The notes: generated by a model from the sequence alone, not told the origin. 64,000 nt of DNA from VRUE01 sp963697805 (GCA_963697805.1 CAVOPB010000001.1:124001-188000), one strand, 5' to 3'. Shown: positions 1-11,640, counted from the first letter of the stretch. Program-made: numbers and translations.

Positions 1-99
1 CGACCCGCATTGTGGGCAGGCGATCTCGCCGGCATCGCCCAGCAGCAGCTCCTCGAACCGACTCCCGCACTCCTCGCACTCGAACTCGTAGATGGGCAT
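1..99 (-). CDS. FmdB-family zinc ribbon protein, N-terminal part
   Basis: The 33 residues visible begin MPIYEFECEECGSRFEELL and carry two CxxC pairs (CEEC and CPQC), the hallmark of the small FmdB/putative regulatory zinc ribbon family. The start is the ATG at 97-99. The gene runs off the left edge, so its C-terminal half is not seen. Family members bind one zinc ion; their role is not well established, and FmdB was named from a formamidase/amidase cluster. It reads in the same direction as the PASTA protein and the panCDB genes, with 21 bases between it and the PASTA gene stop. The call is firm; the function is open. Confidence 0.85.
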   Translation of the reverse strand, partial: MPIYEFECEECGSRFEELLLGDAGEIACPQCGS

Positions 100-120
100 G
101 GTGATCTCCGCCCGTTCGCC

Positions 121-897
121 CTATGGCTTGAGGGTGACCGTCACCTTCGACCCCGCCGTCAGGGCCTTCCCCGGCTTCGGGCTCTGCTTCCTGACCTTGC
201 CCGTTTTCGCGGTGGCGCCTTCCTTCTTGGTCGCCTTGCCGAGCTTGCAGTTGGCCTTCTTCAGCTTCTTCTTGGCCGCCTTGAGCTTCTTGCCGGCGAG
301 GTTGGGAACGATGCATTGGGCGGGGGGCGGGGCCGGAGGCCCAGCCACGGCGGGCATCGCGTATTCGACGTCGGCGTTGAAGCCGAGCTCAAATTCGGTT
401 CCTCCTCCGCCGATTTTTTGAGCCGGTGCGCCCGGTTCGAGCCGCGGCGAGAAGGTCCGGAATTCGGATCCGGGGGGAGCGATGGCGAAGCCGATCGCGC
501 TGCTTCCGGTGGCCGTGTTGAGGCCGATCAGGTCCCCGACCCGGATCGGAAGCGAGGTGGGGAAGGTCACGGTCCCCGAGCCGGGGACCGGGGACTCCGG
601 AGCGCTGGCCCCCGTCGCTTCATATTTTTCGCCCCCGACCGGCCTGAGGACAACGAGGCGGAACGGCCCGCCCGAGTAGTCGCCCGCCATCCGCCAGCGC
701 ACGACGGTCCCATCGTTCGGCGAGGTCGCGTTGGCCCCCGGCTCGCCGAGCGTCAGGTTCACGCCGGTCACTTCACCCGTTGATTGGCCGCTGAAGTCGA
801 CCGTCAGCGGGCTGCCGACGGTGACCGTGGCCGCCTGGGCGCCGGCACAGAGGGCGAGCGAGGCCGCGACCACCACCAACAGGACGGAGAGTCTCAA
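121..897 (-). CDS. Secreted protein with C-terminal PASTA domain
   Basis: 258 residues. A clear Sec signal peptide (residues 1-22, hydrophobic core then AGAQA-A) precedes a beta-rich region of about 165 residues that I do not recognise. The last 65 residues are a lysine-rich PASTA domain: it opens CIVPNLAGKKL, has the KVRKQSPKPG step, and ends GSKVTVTLKP. PASTA domains bind peptidoglycan fragments in Ser/Thr kinases and penicillin-binding proteins; here no kinase or transpeptidase domain is attached, so it is probably an exported wall-associated protein. There is no lipobox cysteine. It lies downstream of panB with a short gap and may be cotranscribed, but nothing links it functionally to pantothenate synthesis. 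Confidence 0.8.
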   Translation of the reverse strand: MRLSVLLVVVAASLALCAGAQAATVTVGSPLTVDFSGQSTGEVTGVNLTLGEPGANATSPNDGTVVRWRMAGDYSGGPFRLVVLRPVGGEKYEATGASAPESPVPGSGTVTFPTSLPIRVGDLIGLNTATGSSAIGFAIAPPGSEFRTFSPRLEPGAPAQKIGGGGTEFELGFNADVEYAMPAVAGPPAPPPAQCIVPNLAGKKLKAAKKKLKKANCKLGKATKKEGATAKTGKVRKQSPKPGKALTAGSKVTVTLKP

Positions 898-920
898 GGC
901 CCGGCCATCCTATATCGGGC

Positions 921-1856
921 CTAGGAGAGCGGCTCCCAGTCCCAGCTGCCGGGCGCCGCCAGGCTCTCGCTGTCGAGGTAATCCTTGAAGGACGAGAGCT
1001 CGGCGGGGTCGATGCCGTAGACATGGTCGGCCTCGGGGAAGATGCCGGCACGGACCTCCGTCGTGTAGCGGCCGACGCCCTCGACCATCGCCTCGTGAAC
1101 CTCGGCGTAGCGCTTGACGAATTTCGGCGTCCGGCCGGTGGTGATCCCGAGCAGGTCGTGGAAGACCAGCACCTGGCCGGCGGTCGCGGCCCCGGCGCCG
1201 ATCCCGATCACCGGCACCTCCAGGCGCTCGACAATCGCCTCGGTGATCGCCGCCGGGACTGCCTCGAAGACGATCGCGAAGCAACCGACCGATTGCAGCG
1301 CGAGCGCGTCCTCGCAGAGTTTGATCGCGCCCTTCAGGTCCTTGCCCTGGGTCTTGTAGCCGCCGAGGGCGGTGGCGGTCTGCGGCGTCAGTCCGACGTG
1401 GCCCATCACCGGGATCCCGGCGCGGACGATCGCCCGCGCCCGCTCGACCGAGGTCCCCCCCGCCTCGAGCTTGATCACCTGGCAGCCGGTCTCCTTGACC
1501 AGGCGCTGGGCGTTCTGGACCGCGAGCTCGTTGCTGGCCTCGTAGCTGCCCATCGGCATGTCACCGACCATCAGCGGCGTGCTGAGGCCACGGCGGACGG
1601 CCTTGCCGAGCATCACCATCTCGTCCATCGAGACCGGCTCGGTGCCCGGATAGCCGAGCACGACCATCGCCGCGGTATCGCCGACGAGGACGATGTCGAC
1701 GCACGCCTCCTCGGCAACCCGGGCCGAGGGATAGTCGTAGGCGGTGACCATCACGATCGGTTCGCCGGCGGCCTTCATCTCGGCCAGGCGCGGCAGCGTC
1801 ACCGGCCTGCGCTCCGAGCCTTGGTCCCGACCGACTTCGACCTTGAAATCCTTCAT
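921..1856 (-). CDS. panB: 3-methyl-2-oxobutanoate hydroxymethyltransferase
   Basis: PanB makes ketopantoate from 2-oxoisovalerate and 5,10-methylene-THF, the first committed step to pantothenate and CoA. At 311 residues it is slightly longer than usual (about 260-280), with a short N-terminal extension and a C-terminal tail. Family landmarks are present: VTAYDYPSA, the metal-site region LVGDTAAMVVLG, GDMPMGSYE, KLEAGG, GHVGLTPQ and IGIGAGAATAGQVLV. The start ATG overlaps the panD stop by four bases (ATGA), so translation is probably coupled. Order on this strand is panC, panD, panB: the whole pantoate/beta-alanine branch in one unit. Confidence 0.96.
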   Translation of the reverse strand: MKDFKVEVGRDQGSERRPVTLPRLAEMKAAGEPIVMVTAYDYPSARVAEEACVDIVLVGDTAAMVVLGYPGTEPVSMDEMVMLGKAVRRGLSTPLMVGDMPMGSYEASNELAVQNAQRLVKETGCQVIKLEAGGTSVERARAIVRAGIPVMGHVGLTPQTATALGGYKTQGKDLKGAIKLCEDALALQSVGCFAIVFEAVPAAITEAIVERLEVPVIGIGAGAATAGQVLVFHDLLGITTGRTPKFVKRYAEVHEAMVEGVGRYTTEVRAGIFPEADHVYGIDPAELSSFKDYLDSESLAAPGSWDWEPLS

Positions 1857-2233
1857 GAAAGAAGCACCTCCGGATTGCTGTCGACGGCGACGGCACGGTT
1901 GGCGTCATCGACGTGGACGACGACCGGCGAGTAGGCCTCGAGGTCGCTCTCCTCGTAGGCGGCGAACGAGGCGACGATGACCCTGTGGCCGGGCCTGGTC
2001 AGGTGGGCGGCGGCGCCGTTGACCTGAATCGTCCCCGAGCCGGGCTCGCCGTCGATGAGGTAGGTGACGAAACGGGCGCCGTTTTCGATGTCCCAGACGT
2101 GGACCTGCTCGTTGGTGAGCAGGTCGGCGCTGGCCATCAGCTCGGTGTCGATCGTGATGCTGCCGATGTAGTCGACGTCGCAATCGGTCACCGTCGCCCG
2201 GTGGATCTTGGACTTCAGCATCTGCCTCTGCAT
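1853..2233 (-). CDS. panD: Aspartate 1-decarboxylase proenzyme
   Basis: PanD decarboxylates L-aspartate to beta-alanine. It is made as a proenzyme that cleaves itself at a Gly-Ser bond to form the pyruvoyl cofactor; that bond is visible in DYIGSITID. The start ATG at 2231-2233 has a good AGGAGA ribosome site 5-10 bases upstream and gives 126 residues, the usual size. An in-frame start ten codons further up lacks a comparable site. About 46 bases separate it from the panC stop, and it overlaps panB by four bases. Many bacteria need PanM/PanZ for maturation; none is visible in this window. Confidence 0.95.
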   Translation of the reverse strand: MQRQMLKSKIHRATVTDCDVDYIGSITIDTELMASADLLTNEQVHVWDIENGARFVTYLIDGEPGSGTIQVNGAAAHLTRPGHRVIVASFAAYEESDLEAYSPVVVHVDDANRAVAVDSNPEVLLS

Positions 2234-2279
2234 CGTTCTCCTATTTACTCGCTCAGACTTCAATTTGTGAATTTCGCGC

Positions 2280-3179
2280 TCATGGCCCGATCAGGACGTT
2301 GTCGATCAGCCGCGCGCCGCCCACCTGGGCGGCGACTGCGACCAGGACCTGCCGACCGCTGATCTCCTCGACCGACTCGAGGGTCTCCGCGTCGCGGGCC
2401 TCGAGGTACTCGGGGTCGATCCCCGCAAGCTTCAGCTCATTCATCCCGGCCTCGATCGCGGCGGCCAGCGACCCATCCCGGGCCTCCCGCTCGACCGCGC
2501 CGAGCGCCCTCGAGAGGGCGGTCGCGCGCGCGCGGTCGGCCGGCTCCAAGTAGACGTTGCGCGAGCTCAGGGCGAGGCCGTCCGGCTCGCGCACGGTCGG
2601 CAGCGCCTCGATCCGCACCGGGAAGTCGAGATCACGCACCATCCGCCGAATAACGGCCACCTGCTGGGCATCCTTCTGGCCGAAGTAGGCGACGTCAGGG
2701 GCGACCGAGTTGAAGAGCTTGGCGACAACAGTGGTGACGCCGTGGAAGTGGCCCGGGCCGCGCCGGGAAGGGTCGCCGCAGAGGACCTCGGTCAGCCCCT
2801 CAACCTCGACCGAGGTCGCGAACCCCTCGGGATAGACCTCCTTGACGGTGGGCGCGTAGACGAGGTCGACGCCGGTCTCGCCCGCGAGGGCGAGGTCGCG
2901 GGCCTCGTCGCGCGGGTAGCGGTCGAGGTCCTCGCCCGGCCCGAACTGGGTCGGGTTGACGAACAGGCTCATGACGACGACGTCGCACTCGGCGCGGGCG
3001 GCGCGCAGCAGCGCGAGGTGGCCGTTGTGCAGGTAGCCCATCGTCGGCACCAGGCCGATCGAGCGACCGGCGGCGCGGGCGTCGGCGAGCGCGTCGCGAA
3101 GCGCGCCCTTGCTGCGGGCGACGGCGACGCCGGTCTCTGCGCGTACGGGAGTGCTGATCGTGAGGTTCATCTGGTCCAT
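2280..3179 (-). CDS. panC: Pantothenate synthetase
   Basis: PanC joins pantoate and beta-alanine with ATP through a pantoyl-adenylate. The nucleotidyltransferase signature is clear: VPTMGYLHNGHLALL carries the HxGH motif, and ALSSRNVYL is the KMSKS-like loop. VVVMSLFVNPTQFGP and YFGQKDAQQV are also classic. At 299 residues it matches the family. A second ATG three codons in (MNLTIS) is an equally possible start; GAAGGG just before the first ATG slightly favours that one. First gene of the panC-panD-panB unit. Confidence 0.96.
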   Translation of the reverse strand: MDQMNLTISTPVRAETGVAVARSKGALRDALADARAAGRSIGLVPTMGYLHNGHLALLRAARAECDVVVMSLFVNPTQFGPGEDLDRYPRDEARDLALAGETGVDLVYAPTVKEVYPEGFATSVEVEGLTEVLCGDPSRRGPGHFHGVTTVVAKLFNSVAPDVAYFGQKDAQQVAVIRRMVRDLDFPVRIEALPTVREPDGLALSSRNVYLEPADRARATALSRALGAVEREARDGSLAAAIEAGMNELKLAGIDPEYLEARDAETLESVEEISGRQVLVAVAAQVGGARLIDNVLIGP

Positions 3180-3274
3180 GCCCTTCGGGTCACGGCCTGT
3201 TCGAACGGATTATAGGTGCCGAGGGACACGGCAATGTGACAAACACCCGCCGGCGGCCGCCTCGATACACGGCC

Positions 3275-3862
3275 TCAGCCAGGCAGTGGCACCGTGTCGA
3301 TCCCCCGTGCCGGGGCGCCTGCGGCGATCGTTCCCGGGGGGAGGTCCGTGGTGACCACCGAGTCGGCGCCGATCACGCAGCGTTCGCCGATCGTGACCCC
3401 GCTGGTGACCACGCAATTGACGCCGAACCAGCAGTTGGCGCCGATCCTCACCGGCCCCTTGCTGGTGAAGCCCTGCCAGGGAATGGGGGTGTCGGGATCG
3501 TCGAAGCGGTGGGAGGCGTCGCCGACGAAGCAGCCGTTGGCGAACATCACATGGTCGCCGACCTCGATCAGCTCGAAAGCGGCGAACATCGTGTTGCGGT
3601 TGAGGAAGCATTCGGAGCCGATCTCGATCCGGGCCTCGGGGGCGAGCGTCAGCCAGCAGCCGGGCTCCAGCAGCGTCCCCTCTCCGATCGTCAGCCGGCC
3701 CTCGTCGAGGGCCTCGAGCAGCTCGCCCTCGACCGGCATCCGGATGAAGAACCCGCCTCGCGCCGCGTGGCGATGGATCCGCAGGCGCCTCCAGGGGCGC
3801 CTGTTGCGCTCATACCAGCGCCGCTTCGCCCACCACAGGCGCCAGCCCCGTTGCTCGCTCAT
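3275..3862 (-). CDS. Hexapeptide-repeat (left-handed beta-helix) acyltransferase
   Basis: 195 residues from the ATG at 3860-3862. The C-terminal two thirds is a left-handed beta-helix of hexapeptide repeats (IGEGTLLEPG, IEIGSECFLN, IEVGDHVMFAN, VRIGANCWFG, VTIGERCVIG), ending in the PPGTIAAGAPAR loop typical of the maltose/galactoside/CysE acetyltransferase group. The basic N-terminus (KRRWYERNRRPWRRLRIHR) may touch membrane or a partner. Acceptor and acyl donor cannot be read from the sequence; a cell-surface sugar is a reasonable guess. An in-frame start 21 codons upstream would enter the promoter space of the divergent ROK gene, so I chose the shorter form. Only 40 bases separate the two divergent starts. 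Confidence 0.85.
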   Translation of the reverse strand: MSEQRGWRLWWAKRRWYERNRRPWRRLRIHRHAARGGFFIRMPVEGELLEALDEGRLTIGEGTLLEPGCWLTLAPEARIEIGSECFLNRNTMFAAFELIEVGDHVMFANGCFVGDASHRFDDPDTPIPWQGFTSKGPVRIGANCWFGVNCVVTSGVTIGERCVIGADSVVTTDLPPGTIAAGAPARGIDTVPLPG

Positions 3863-3902
3863 CGGCCACAGCTTCCCAGACCGGCACGCATAGACTGGTC
3901 CC

Positions 3903-4862
3903 ATGGCAAAGCTACGAGGGGGCATAGATCTCGGCGGTACGAAGATTCAGACCGCGATCGTCAACAACGCCGGCAAGGTGCTCGGCGAGGCCCGCCAACC
4001 GACGCCGACCGCGGGTGGGCCCGCCGACGTTGCCGAGGCAATGGCGACGACGCTGCGAGAAGCGGCGGATGCCGCGGGCGTCGAGCCGTCCAAGCTGGCG
4101 GGCGTCGGCGTCGGCTCGCCGGGCGACGCCGACGAGAAGACCGGCGTCGTCTCGGGCGCGCGAAACCTGCCCGGCTGGAAAGGGAGCTTCCCGCTCGGCG
4201 CGACCCTCTCCGATGCCCTCGGGACGAAGGTCAGGGTCGGCAACGACGTCCAGGTCGCGACCGAAGCCGAGTTCCAGCTCGGCGCGGCGCGCGAGTTCTC
4301 GAGCCTGCTCGGCGTCTTCTGGGGCACCGGGGTCGGCGGCGGCCTGGTCCTCGACGGGAAGCCGTGGCTGGGCCGCGGCGCCGCCGGCGAGATCGGCCAC
4401 GTGGTCGTCAAGCGCGGCGGCGCGAAGTGCCCGTGTGGGCGCAAGGGCTGTATGGAGGCCTACGCGGGCCGCGGGGCGATGGAAGCCGAGGCCAAACGCC
4501 AGCACTCCGAGGGAGTCAAGACCGACATCTTCAAGCTGATGGAGAAACACGGGAAAGATCGCCTCACGAGCGGAGTCTGGGAGCGCGCCCTGGACGATGG
4601 CGACGACCTCACCGAAAAGCTGATCGAACGCGCGATCGAGGCGCTCGGGACCGGGATCGCGTCGGCGGTCAACCTGATCGACACCGAGGCTGTGGTGCTC
4701 GGCGGCGGGCTCGGAATTCGCTTCGGAGCGAGAATGATGGACCCGCTGACGAAGGAGATGGCGAAGCACCTCTTCGTCGATGAACGCCCGCCGGCGGTCC
4801 GCGTCGCGACGCTCGGTGACCTCGGCGGGGCGATCGGGGCCTCGCTGCTGGTGTCACGTTAG
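3903..4862 (+). CDS. ROK-family sugar kinase (glucokinase-like)
   Basis: 319 residues without an N-terminal helix-turn-helix, so a kinase rather than a NagC/XylR repressor. Seen: the ATP phosphate loop GGIDLGGTKIQTAI, the catalytic region RVGNDVQVATEAE, GTGVGGGLVLDGK, the GEIGH histidine, and the ROK zinc motif CPCGRKGCMEAY. The family phosphorylates glucose, fructose, N-acetylmannosamine or similar sugars in the cytoplasm. It is transcribed away from the acyltransferase and towards the xylose-type importer, which suggests, but does not prove, that it phosphorylates an imported sugar. Polyphosphate-dependent glucokinase is possible; the sequence alone does not decide the donor. Confidence 0.92.
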   Translation: MAKLRGGIDLGGTKIQTAIVNNAGKVLGEARQPTPTAGGPADVAEAMATTLREAADAAGVEPSKLAGVGVGSPGDADEKTGVVSGARNLPGWKGSFPLGATLSDALGTKVRVGNDVQVATEAEFQLGAAREFSSLLGVFWGTGVGGGLVLDGKPWLGRGAAGEIGHVVVKRGGAKCPCGRKGCMEAYAGRGAMEAEAKRQHSEGVKTDIFKLMEKHGKDRLTSGVWERALDDGDDLTEKLIERAIEALGTGIASAVNLIDTEAVVLGGGLGIRFGARMMDPLTKEMAKHLFVDERPPAVRVATLGDLGGAIGASLLVSR

Positions 4863-4880
4863 CCGCCCCCGGACGCGGAA

Positions 4881-4918
4881 GCGAGGGCCAGTCCATCTCT
4901 GCTTCTTCTGGCCCTCGC
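4881..4918. terminator. Putative bidirectional terminator
   Basis: Perfect 11-base inverted repeat: GCGAGGGCCAG at 4881-4891 and its complement at 4908-4918, loop of 16. It lies between two convergent stop codons (ROK kinase ending 4862, permease ending 4944). There is no clear T-run on either side. Confidence 0.5.
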
Positions 4919-4943
4919 GAGAGCAGAGGAGGCGGCGACTGAT

Positions 4944-6167
4944 TCAGACCCGGCCGGCCGCCTGGCGCTGCTGGCGGGCGATCGCGTCGACGATCACCGC
5001 CAGCAGGAGGACGCCGCCGGTGACCATGAACTTGACCGCCGAGGAGAGCGCAAGCAGGTCCATCCCGTTGGAGATCGACCCGATGACGAGCGCGCCGACA
5101 AGTGCCGTCCAGACGGCGCCACGCCCGCCGAAGAGGCTGGTGCCGGCGATGACCGGGCCCGCAATCGCGAGCAGCAGCAGTTCGCTCCCACCGGAGTTCT
5201 GATTGACGGCGAGCAGCCGCGAGGCGGCCATGATGCCGCCGATCGCCGCCATCGTCCCCGACATCGCGAAGACAATGATTCGGATTTTTTCGATCCCGAT
5301 ACCGGCGCGCCTCGCAGCCTCCACGTTGCCGCCGACCGCGAAGACGTGGCGACCGAAACGGGTTTTCTTGGCGAGGTATTCCATCCCCACCACGAAGCCG
5401 ACCAGGATCAGCAAGGCGAGCGGCACGCCGCGGTCGGAGTTGAGGACGGCGACGACGACGATCGTCGCCACAGCCACCAGGGCGAAGCGTATTGCGAGCG
5501 TGATCATGCCCTCGCTTTCCAGATCGGCGGCCAGTCGCCTCCGGTGTCCCAAGAGGGTCAACGCGCCGTAGGCGACGATCACGATCGCCGCCATGATCCA
5601 GCCGACCGTGTCGGAGTAAAAGGTGTTGGCGAGGCCGGTGATCGCGGGATCGGTCAGGTTGATCGACCCCGTGGACCCGAGCACCTGTAACAGGGCTCCC
5701 TGCCAAGCGAGCAGGCCCGCCAAGGTCACCACAAAGGAGGGAACGCCGAAACGGCTGAAGAGGAATCCCTGAAGGGCGCCGATCGACATGCCCACGACGA
5801 TGCCCGCGGCGATCGCAAGGTAGGGGTTCCAGCCGTGCTGGGCGTTCAGGACCGCCATGCAGGCAGCCGCCAGGCCGCTGACCGCCCCGACCGAGAGGTC
5901 GATCTCGCCGAGCAGCAGCACGAAGACGATTCCGATCGAGATCAGGCCGACGGCTGTGATCTGGAGCATCAGGTTGGTGAGGTTCTCGGCCGAGAGGAAG
6001 CGATCGTTCTGGGACTGGAAGATGATCCAGATCACCGCCAGGCCGATCACGACCCGTAGCGAGGCGAGGTCGCCCTGGATGAAGCGCCGGAGCGTCTCCC
6101 TGGTCGTCGCTTTGACCGCGCCGACTTCGGCCTCGGAGCTCGGTGCCCCGCCTGCTGCTGCGCTCAC
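4944..6167 (-). CDS. xylH: Sugar ABC transporter permease, XylH/RbsC family
   Basis: 407 residues, a polytopic inner-membrane protein of the BPD_transp_2 family with roughly ten hydrophobic helices. The GEIDLSVGAVSGLAAA stretch is the signature of ribose/xylose permeases. The EAARRAGIGIEKIRI segment is the EAA-like loop that docks the ATPase. Its start overlaps the ATPase stop by four bases. With the adjacent binding protein it forms a complete importer. The xylose label rests mostly on the binding protein. Confidence 0.9.
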   Translation of the reverse strand: MSAAAGGAPSSEAEVGAVKATTRETLRRFIQGDLASLRVVIGLAVIWIIFQSQNDRFLSAENLTNLMLQITAVGLISIGIVFVLLLGEIDLSVGAVSGLAAACMAVLNAQHGWNPYLAIAAGIVVGMSIGALQGFLFSRFGVPSFVVTLAGLLAWQGALLQVLGSTGSINLTDPAITGLANTFYSDTVGWIMAAIVIVAYGALTLLGHRRRLAADLESEGMITLAIRFALVAVATIVVVAVLNSDRGVPLALLILVGFVVGMEYLAKKTRFGRHVFAVGGNVEAARRAGIGIEKIRIIVFAMSGTMAAIGGIMAASRLLAVNQNSGGSELLLLAIAGPVIAGTSLFGGRGAVWTALVGALVIGSISNGMDLLALSSAVKFMVTGGVLLLAVIVDAIARQQRQAAGRV

Positions 6168-6967
6168 TCCCCCTCCTCCTCGCTGGTCGCCTCCGTCGGC
6201 TTGTCTCCACCGTTCCCCCCGAGGCCGGTGATCGCCGAGACGACATGCTCCTCGGTGGTCTGCTCGGCTTGGAAGTCGCCCGCGATCTTGCCGAGGCGAA
6301 GGACCACGATCCGGTCGGCGACATGGAATACGTTGGCGAGGTTGTGGCTGATCACGACAACTCCGAGGTCGCGCTCGCGCAGGCGTTCGATCAGCTCGAG
6401 CACCTGTCTAGTCTGCGGGACACCGAGGGCGGCTGTCGGCTCGTCGAGCAGTACCACCTTCGGCACACCGAGGAGAGAGCGAGCCACAGCGACCTGCTGC
6501 CGCTGGCCCCCGGAAAGGGTGCCGACCTCGCTGCGGAGGCTCGGGATCGTCACTGCCAGGCCCGAGAAGAGCTCCCCGGCGCGATGCTCCATGGTCGCCT
6601 CGTCCAACTGGAGCGTCGCGTGGCCGAGGCCGGAAGAGATTTCCTCCCGCCCGAGGAAGAGGTTCGCGACCACGTCGAGGTTGTCGCAGAGCGCCAGGTC
6701 CTGGTAGACGGTGGCGATGCCGAGCGCCGTAGCATCCTGCGGCCGATGGATCGAGATCGGTTTCCCGTCGAACCGCATGCCGCCCGAATCGATCGAGTGG
6801 ATCCCCGCTATGGCCTTGACGAGGGTCGACTTGCCGGCGCCGTTGTCGCCGACCAGGCCGACCACCTCTCCGGCGTGGACCTCGAAGTCGACCCGGTCCA
6901 GAGCCTGGACCGGGCCGAAGCGCTTGCTTGCGCCCTCGACTTCGAGCAGAGCGCCGTTCGAGGTCAT
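6164..6967 (-). CDS. xylG: Sugar ABC transporter ATP-binding protein, single-domain XylG type
   Basis: 267 residues with one complete nucleotide-binding domain: Walker A GDNGAGKSTL, Q-loop region TVYQDLALC, signature LSGGQRQQVA, Walker B VVLLDEPTAALG and the H-loop VVISHN. Most RbsA/XylG proteins are about 500 residues with two fused domains; this one has a single domain, as in many actinobacterial versions, so it probably works as a homodimer. A short acidic/charged tail follows. Start ATG at 6965-6967, 16 bases after the binding-protein stop; the end overlaps the permease start. Confidence 0.92.
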   Translation of the reverse strand: MTSNGALLEVEGASKRFGPVQALDRVDFEVHAGEVVGLVGDNGAGKSTLVKAIAGIHSIDSGGMRFDGKPISIHRPQDATALGIATVYQDLALCDNLDVVANLFLGREEISSGLGHATLQLDEATMEHRAGELFSGLAVTIPSLRSEVGTLSGGQRQQVAVARSLLGVPKVVLLDEPTAALGVPQTRQVLELIERLRERDLGVVVISHNLANVFHVADRIVVLRLGKIAGDFQAEQTTEEHVVSAITGLGGNGGDKPTEATSEEEGE

Positions 6968-6983
6968 CTACTACGTCGATTGC

Positions 6984-8072
6984 CTATGAGATCCCCAGTT
7001 CCTTGCAGTCGGAGGCGTATGAGCCCGTGCAGAGTTCTTCCGGGGTGATGAATTCGTCCTTGATCACCGTGTCCTTGACGTTGTCCTTGGTCACCGCCAC
7101 CGGTTCGAGCAGCACGGAGGGAACATCGGTCTTGCCGTTGTTGATCTTTTCGGTGATTTCGACCGTCGGTTCTTCGCCTTCCGCCAGGGCGACGGCGATT
7201 TCGGCGGCGGCCTTGGTCTCGAGGTCCGTTGCCTTGTAGACGGTCATGTACTGCTGCCCGGCGATGATCCGCTGCACTCCGGGGACCGTCGCGTCCTGGC
7301 CGGTGCTGGGCTTTTCGGCCGGGTTGATCCCGGCGCTCTTCATCGCTGCGATCGAGCCGGCGGCCATTTCGTCGTTTGCCCCGTAGACGCCTTCGAACCC
7401 GTTCTTCCCGAGAGCTGTGATCGCCTGCTGCATCTCGTTCTGGGCATTTGTCGCCGACCATTCGGGCGTGTCGTACTCCTTCGCGATCTCCACGCCAGCT
7501 TCATCGAAGCCGGTATGCGCGCCTTTTTTGAAGAGAGCGGCATTGCTGTCGGCGGGGTCGCCATTGATCATCACGATCGGGCCCTTCGCCGCGCCATCTT
7601 CTTTCAGTTTTTCCGAGAGCGATTCGGCCTGCAGTTCACCGACATGTTCGTTGTCGAACGAGACGTACCAGTCGACTTCGGCGTTTTCGATCAGCCGGTC
7701 ATAGGAGAGGACCGGAACGTTCTGCGCTTTCGCCTTTTCGACGATCGCGGCCGCCGATTTGGCATCGACCGGGTCCAGAACGAGCACTTCGGCGCCCTGC
7801 GTCAGGGCCGCTTCCGCCTGGCTCTGCTGTTTGGAGGCGTCCTCATTTGCGTTGTTGTAGAGAACTTCGCAGTCTTCGCATTCCGCTTCGACGTTTTCTT
7901 CGAATTCGGGGCGGTCGTGCGCTTCATAGCGCGGCGTTTCGTTCTCGGGAAGGAGGAGTGCGATCTTCGGACCGCCACCTCCGCTGCTTCCGCAACCGAC
8001 CGCGACAAGGCCGACGAGTAACAGTAGACCGGTAAACAAGAGAGAAGCACGCCTCAACCCGAGAGTGGACAT
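6984..8072 (-). CDS. xylF: D-xylose-type periplasmic (lipoprotein) binding protein
   Basis: 362 residues. A signal peptide ends in the lipobox VGLVAVGC-GSSGGG, so the mature protein is lipid-anchored outside the membrane. The fold is Peripla_BP_4. LVLDPVDAKSAAAIVEKA, VPVLSYDRLI and WYVSFDNEHVGELQAE closely resemble XylF proteins. A strong AAAGGAG site precedes the ATG. First gene of the binding protein / ATPase / permease unit, 81 bases downstream of the uvrA stop in the same direction; a hairpin at the end of uvrA probably separates the two. Substrate could also be another aldopentose or hexose. Confidence 0.9.
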   Translation of the reverse strand: MSTLGLRRASLLFTGLLLLVGLVAVGCGSSGGGGPKIALLLPENETPRYEAHDRPEFEENVEAECEDCEVLYNNANEDASKQQSQAEAALTQGAEVLVLDPVDAKSAAAIVEKAKAQNVPVLSYDRLIENAEVDWYVSFDNEHVGELQAESLSEKLKEDGAAKGPIVMINGDPADSNAALFKKGAHTGFDEAGVEIAKEYDTPEWSATNAQNEMQQAITALGKNGFEGVYGANDEMAAGSIAAMKSAGINPAEKPSTGQDATVPGVQRIIAGQQYMTVYKATDLETKAAAEIAVALAEGEEPTVEITEKINNGKTDVPSVLLEPVAVTKDNVKDTVIKDEFITPEELCTGSYASDCKELGIS

Positions 8073-8153
8073 CTATGGATCTCCTTTCGAATGTTCCTGC
8101 CCCTGTGCTCACCGTACCCCGCGCGGAGCCATTTATGCAACCCGTGGCAACGA

Positions 8154-11030
<2,877 letters not shown>

Positions 11031-11103
11031 CAGAACGATTCTACGCAGGCGAACAGATGTTCCCGTTGGGGACGCCCCCTCCCCGGGGGGAGCAAAACCC
11101 ACC

Positions 11104-11146
11104 GCGAACGCACTTTGTAGGCCTATGCACGACAAAGTGCGTTCGC
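11104..11146. repeat. Perfect 15-base inverted repeat, candidate operator
   Basis: Arms GCGAACGCACTTTGT (11104-11118) and its exact complement (11132-11146) flank a 13-base spacer that contains the ATG (11125-11127) of the decayed AbiEi-like gene. The position over the start codon suggests either an autoregulatory site of that gene or an extragenic palindrome that landed there. Confidence 0.7.
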
Positions 11147-11640
11147 ACGGCCCGTTGGCGGTCCTGGCGACGCGACAGCACGGCTGCAGCTTGGCTGTGT
11201 TGGGATCTATGGCGGGACGCGCCGCAGCGGATCGACGTCACGGTGCCGACGCGCGGCCCTGCCCGGACTTCGATCCATGTCCATCATGCACCGGCGATCG
11301 AGGATGAGGACCGAGTCGTCCGAACGGGTATTCCCGTCACCGCTCTCCCCCGGACCCTGCTCGATCTGGCCCAGGTGGCGCCGCGCCGGCTTCCGCGTGC
11401 AATCGAGCGCTCGGAGCAGATCGGGGTCTTCGACCTCTCTGAGGTCGACCGTTTGTTGAAGCGCTGTGCCCGCCACTCGGGGTGCCGCAGGCTCGCTCGC
11501 GCCATTGCCGAGTACAGGAGCCTCGATTCACGCGCTCTGGGCTGGAGCGTCGATTCGTGACCCTGGTACGCGAGGCGGGCCTGCCGCCTCCGTCAATCAA
11601 CCTCAACGTCGCCGGTTTCGAGATCGACGGGCGCAGCTCC
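11125..11640 (+). pseudogene. Decayed AbiEi/DUF559-type protein
   Basis: This is the only stretch longer than 300 bases without an intact gene (11031-11670). Pieces of one protein appear in three frames. MHDKVRSHGPLAVLATRQHG starts at 11125. From about 11190 a second frame reads PQRIDVTVPTRG, GIPVTALPRTLLDLAQVAP and IGVFDLSEVDRLLKRCA. Near 11515 the reading moves again to RFTRSGLERRFVTLVREA and AGFEID, then homology stops. These blocks are the order found in actinobacterial proteins annotated as type IV toxin-antitoxin AbiEi-like with a C-terminal DUF559 endonuclease-like domain. The N-terminal wing is mostly deleted and the nuclease-like end is missing. The assignment rests on my memory of family motifs. 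Confidence 0.7.

Noticed and set aside
4669..6324. 551-codon minus-strand frame over the permease
   Set aside because: Out-of-frame shadow of the permease and the ATPase end; Arg/Pro-rich without motifs.
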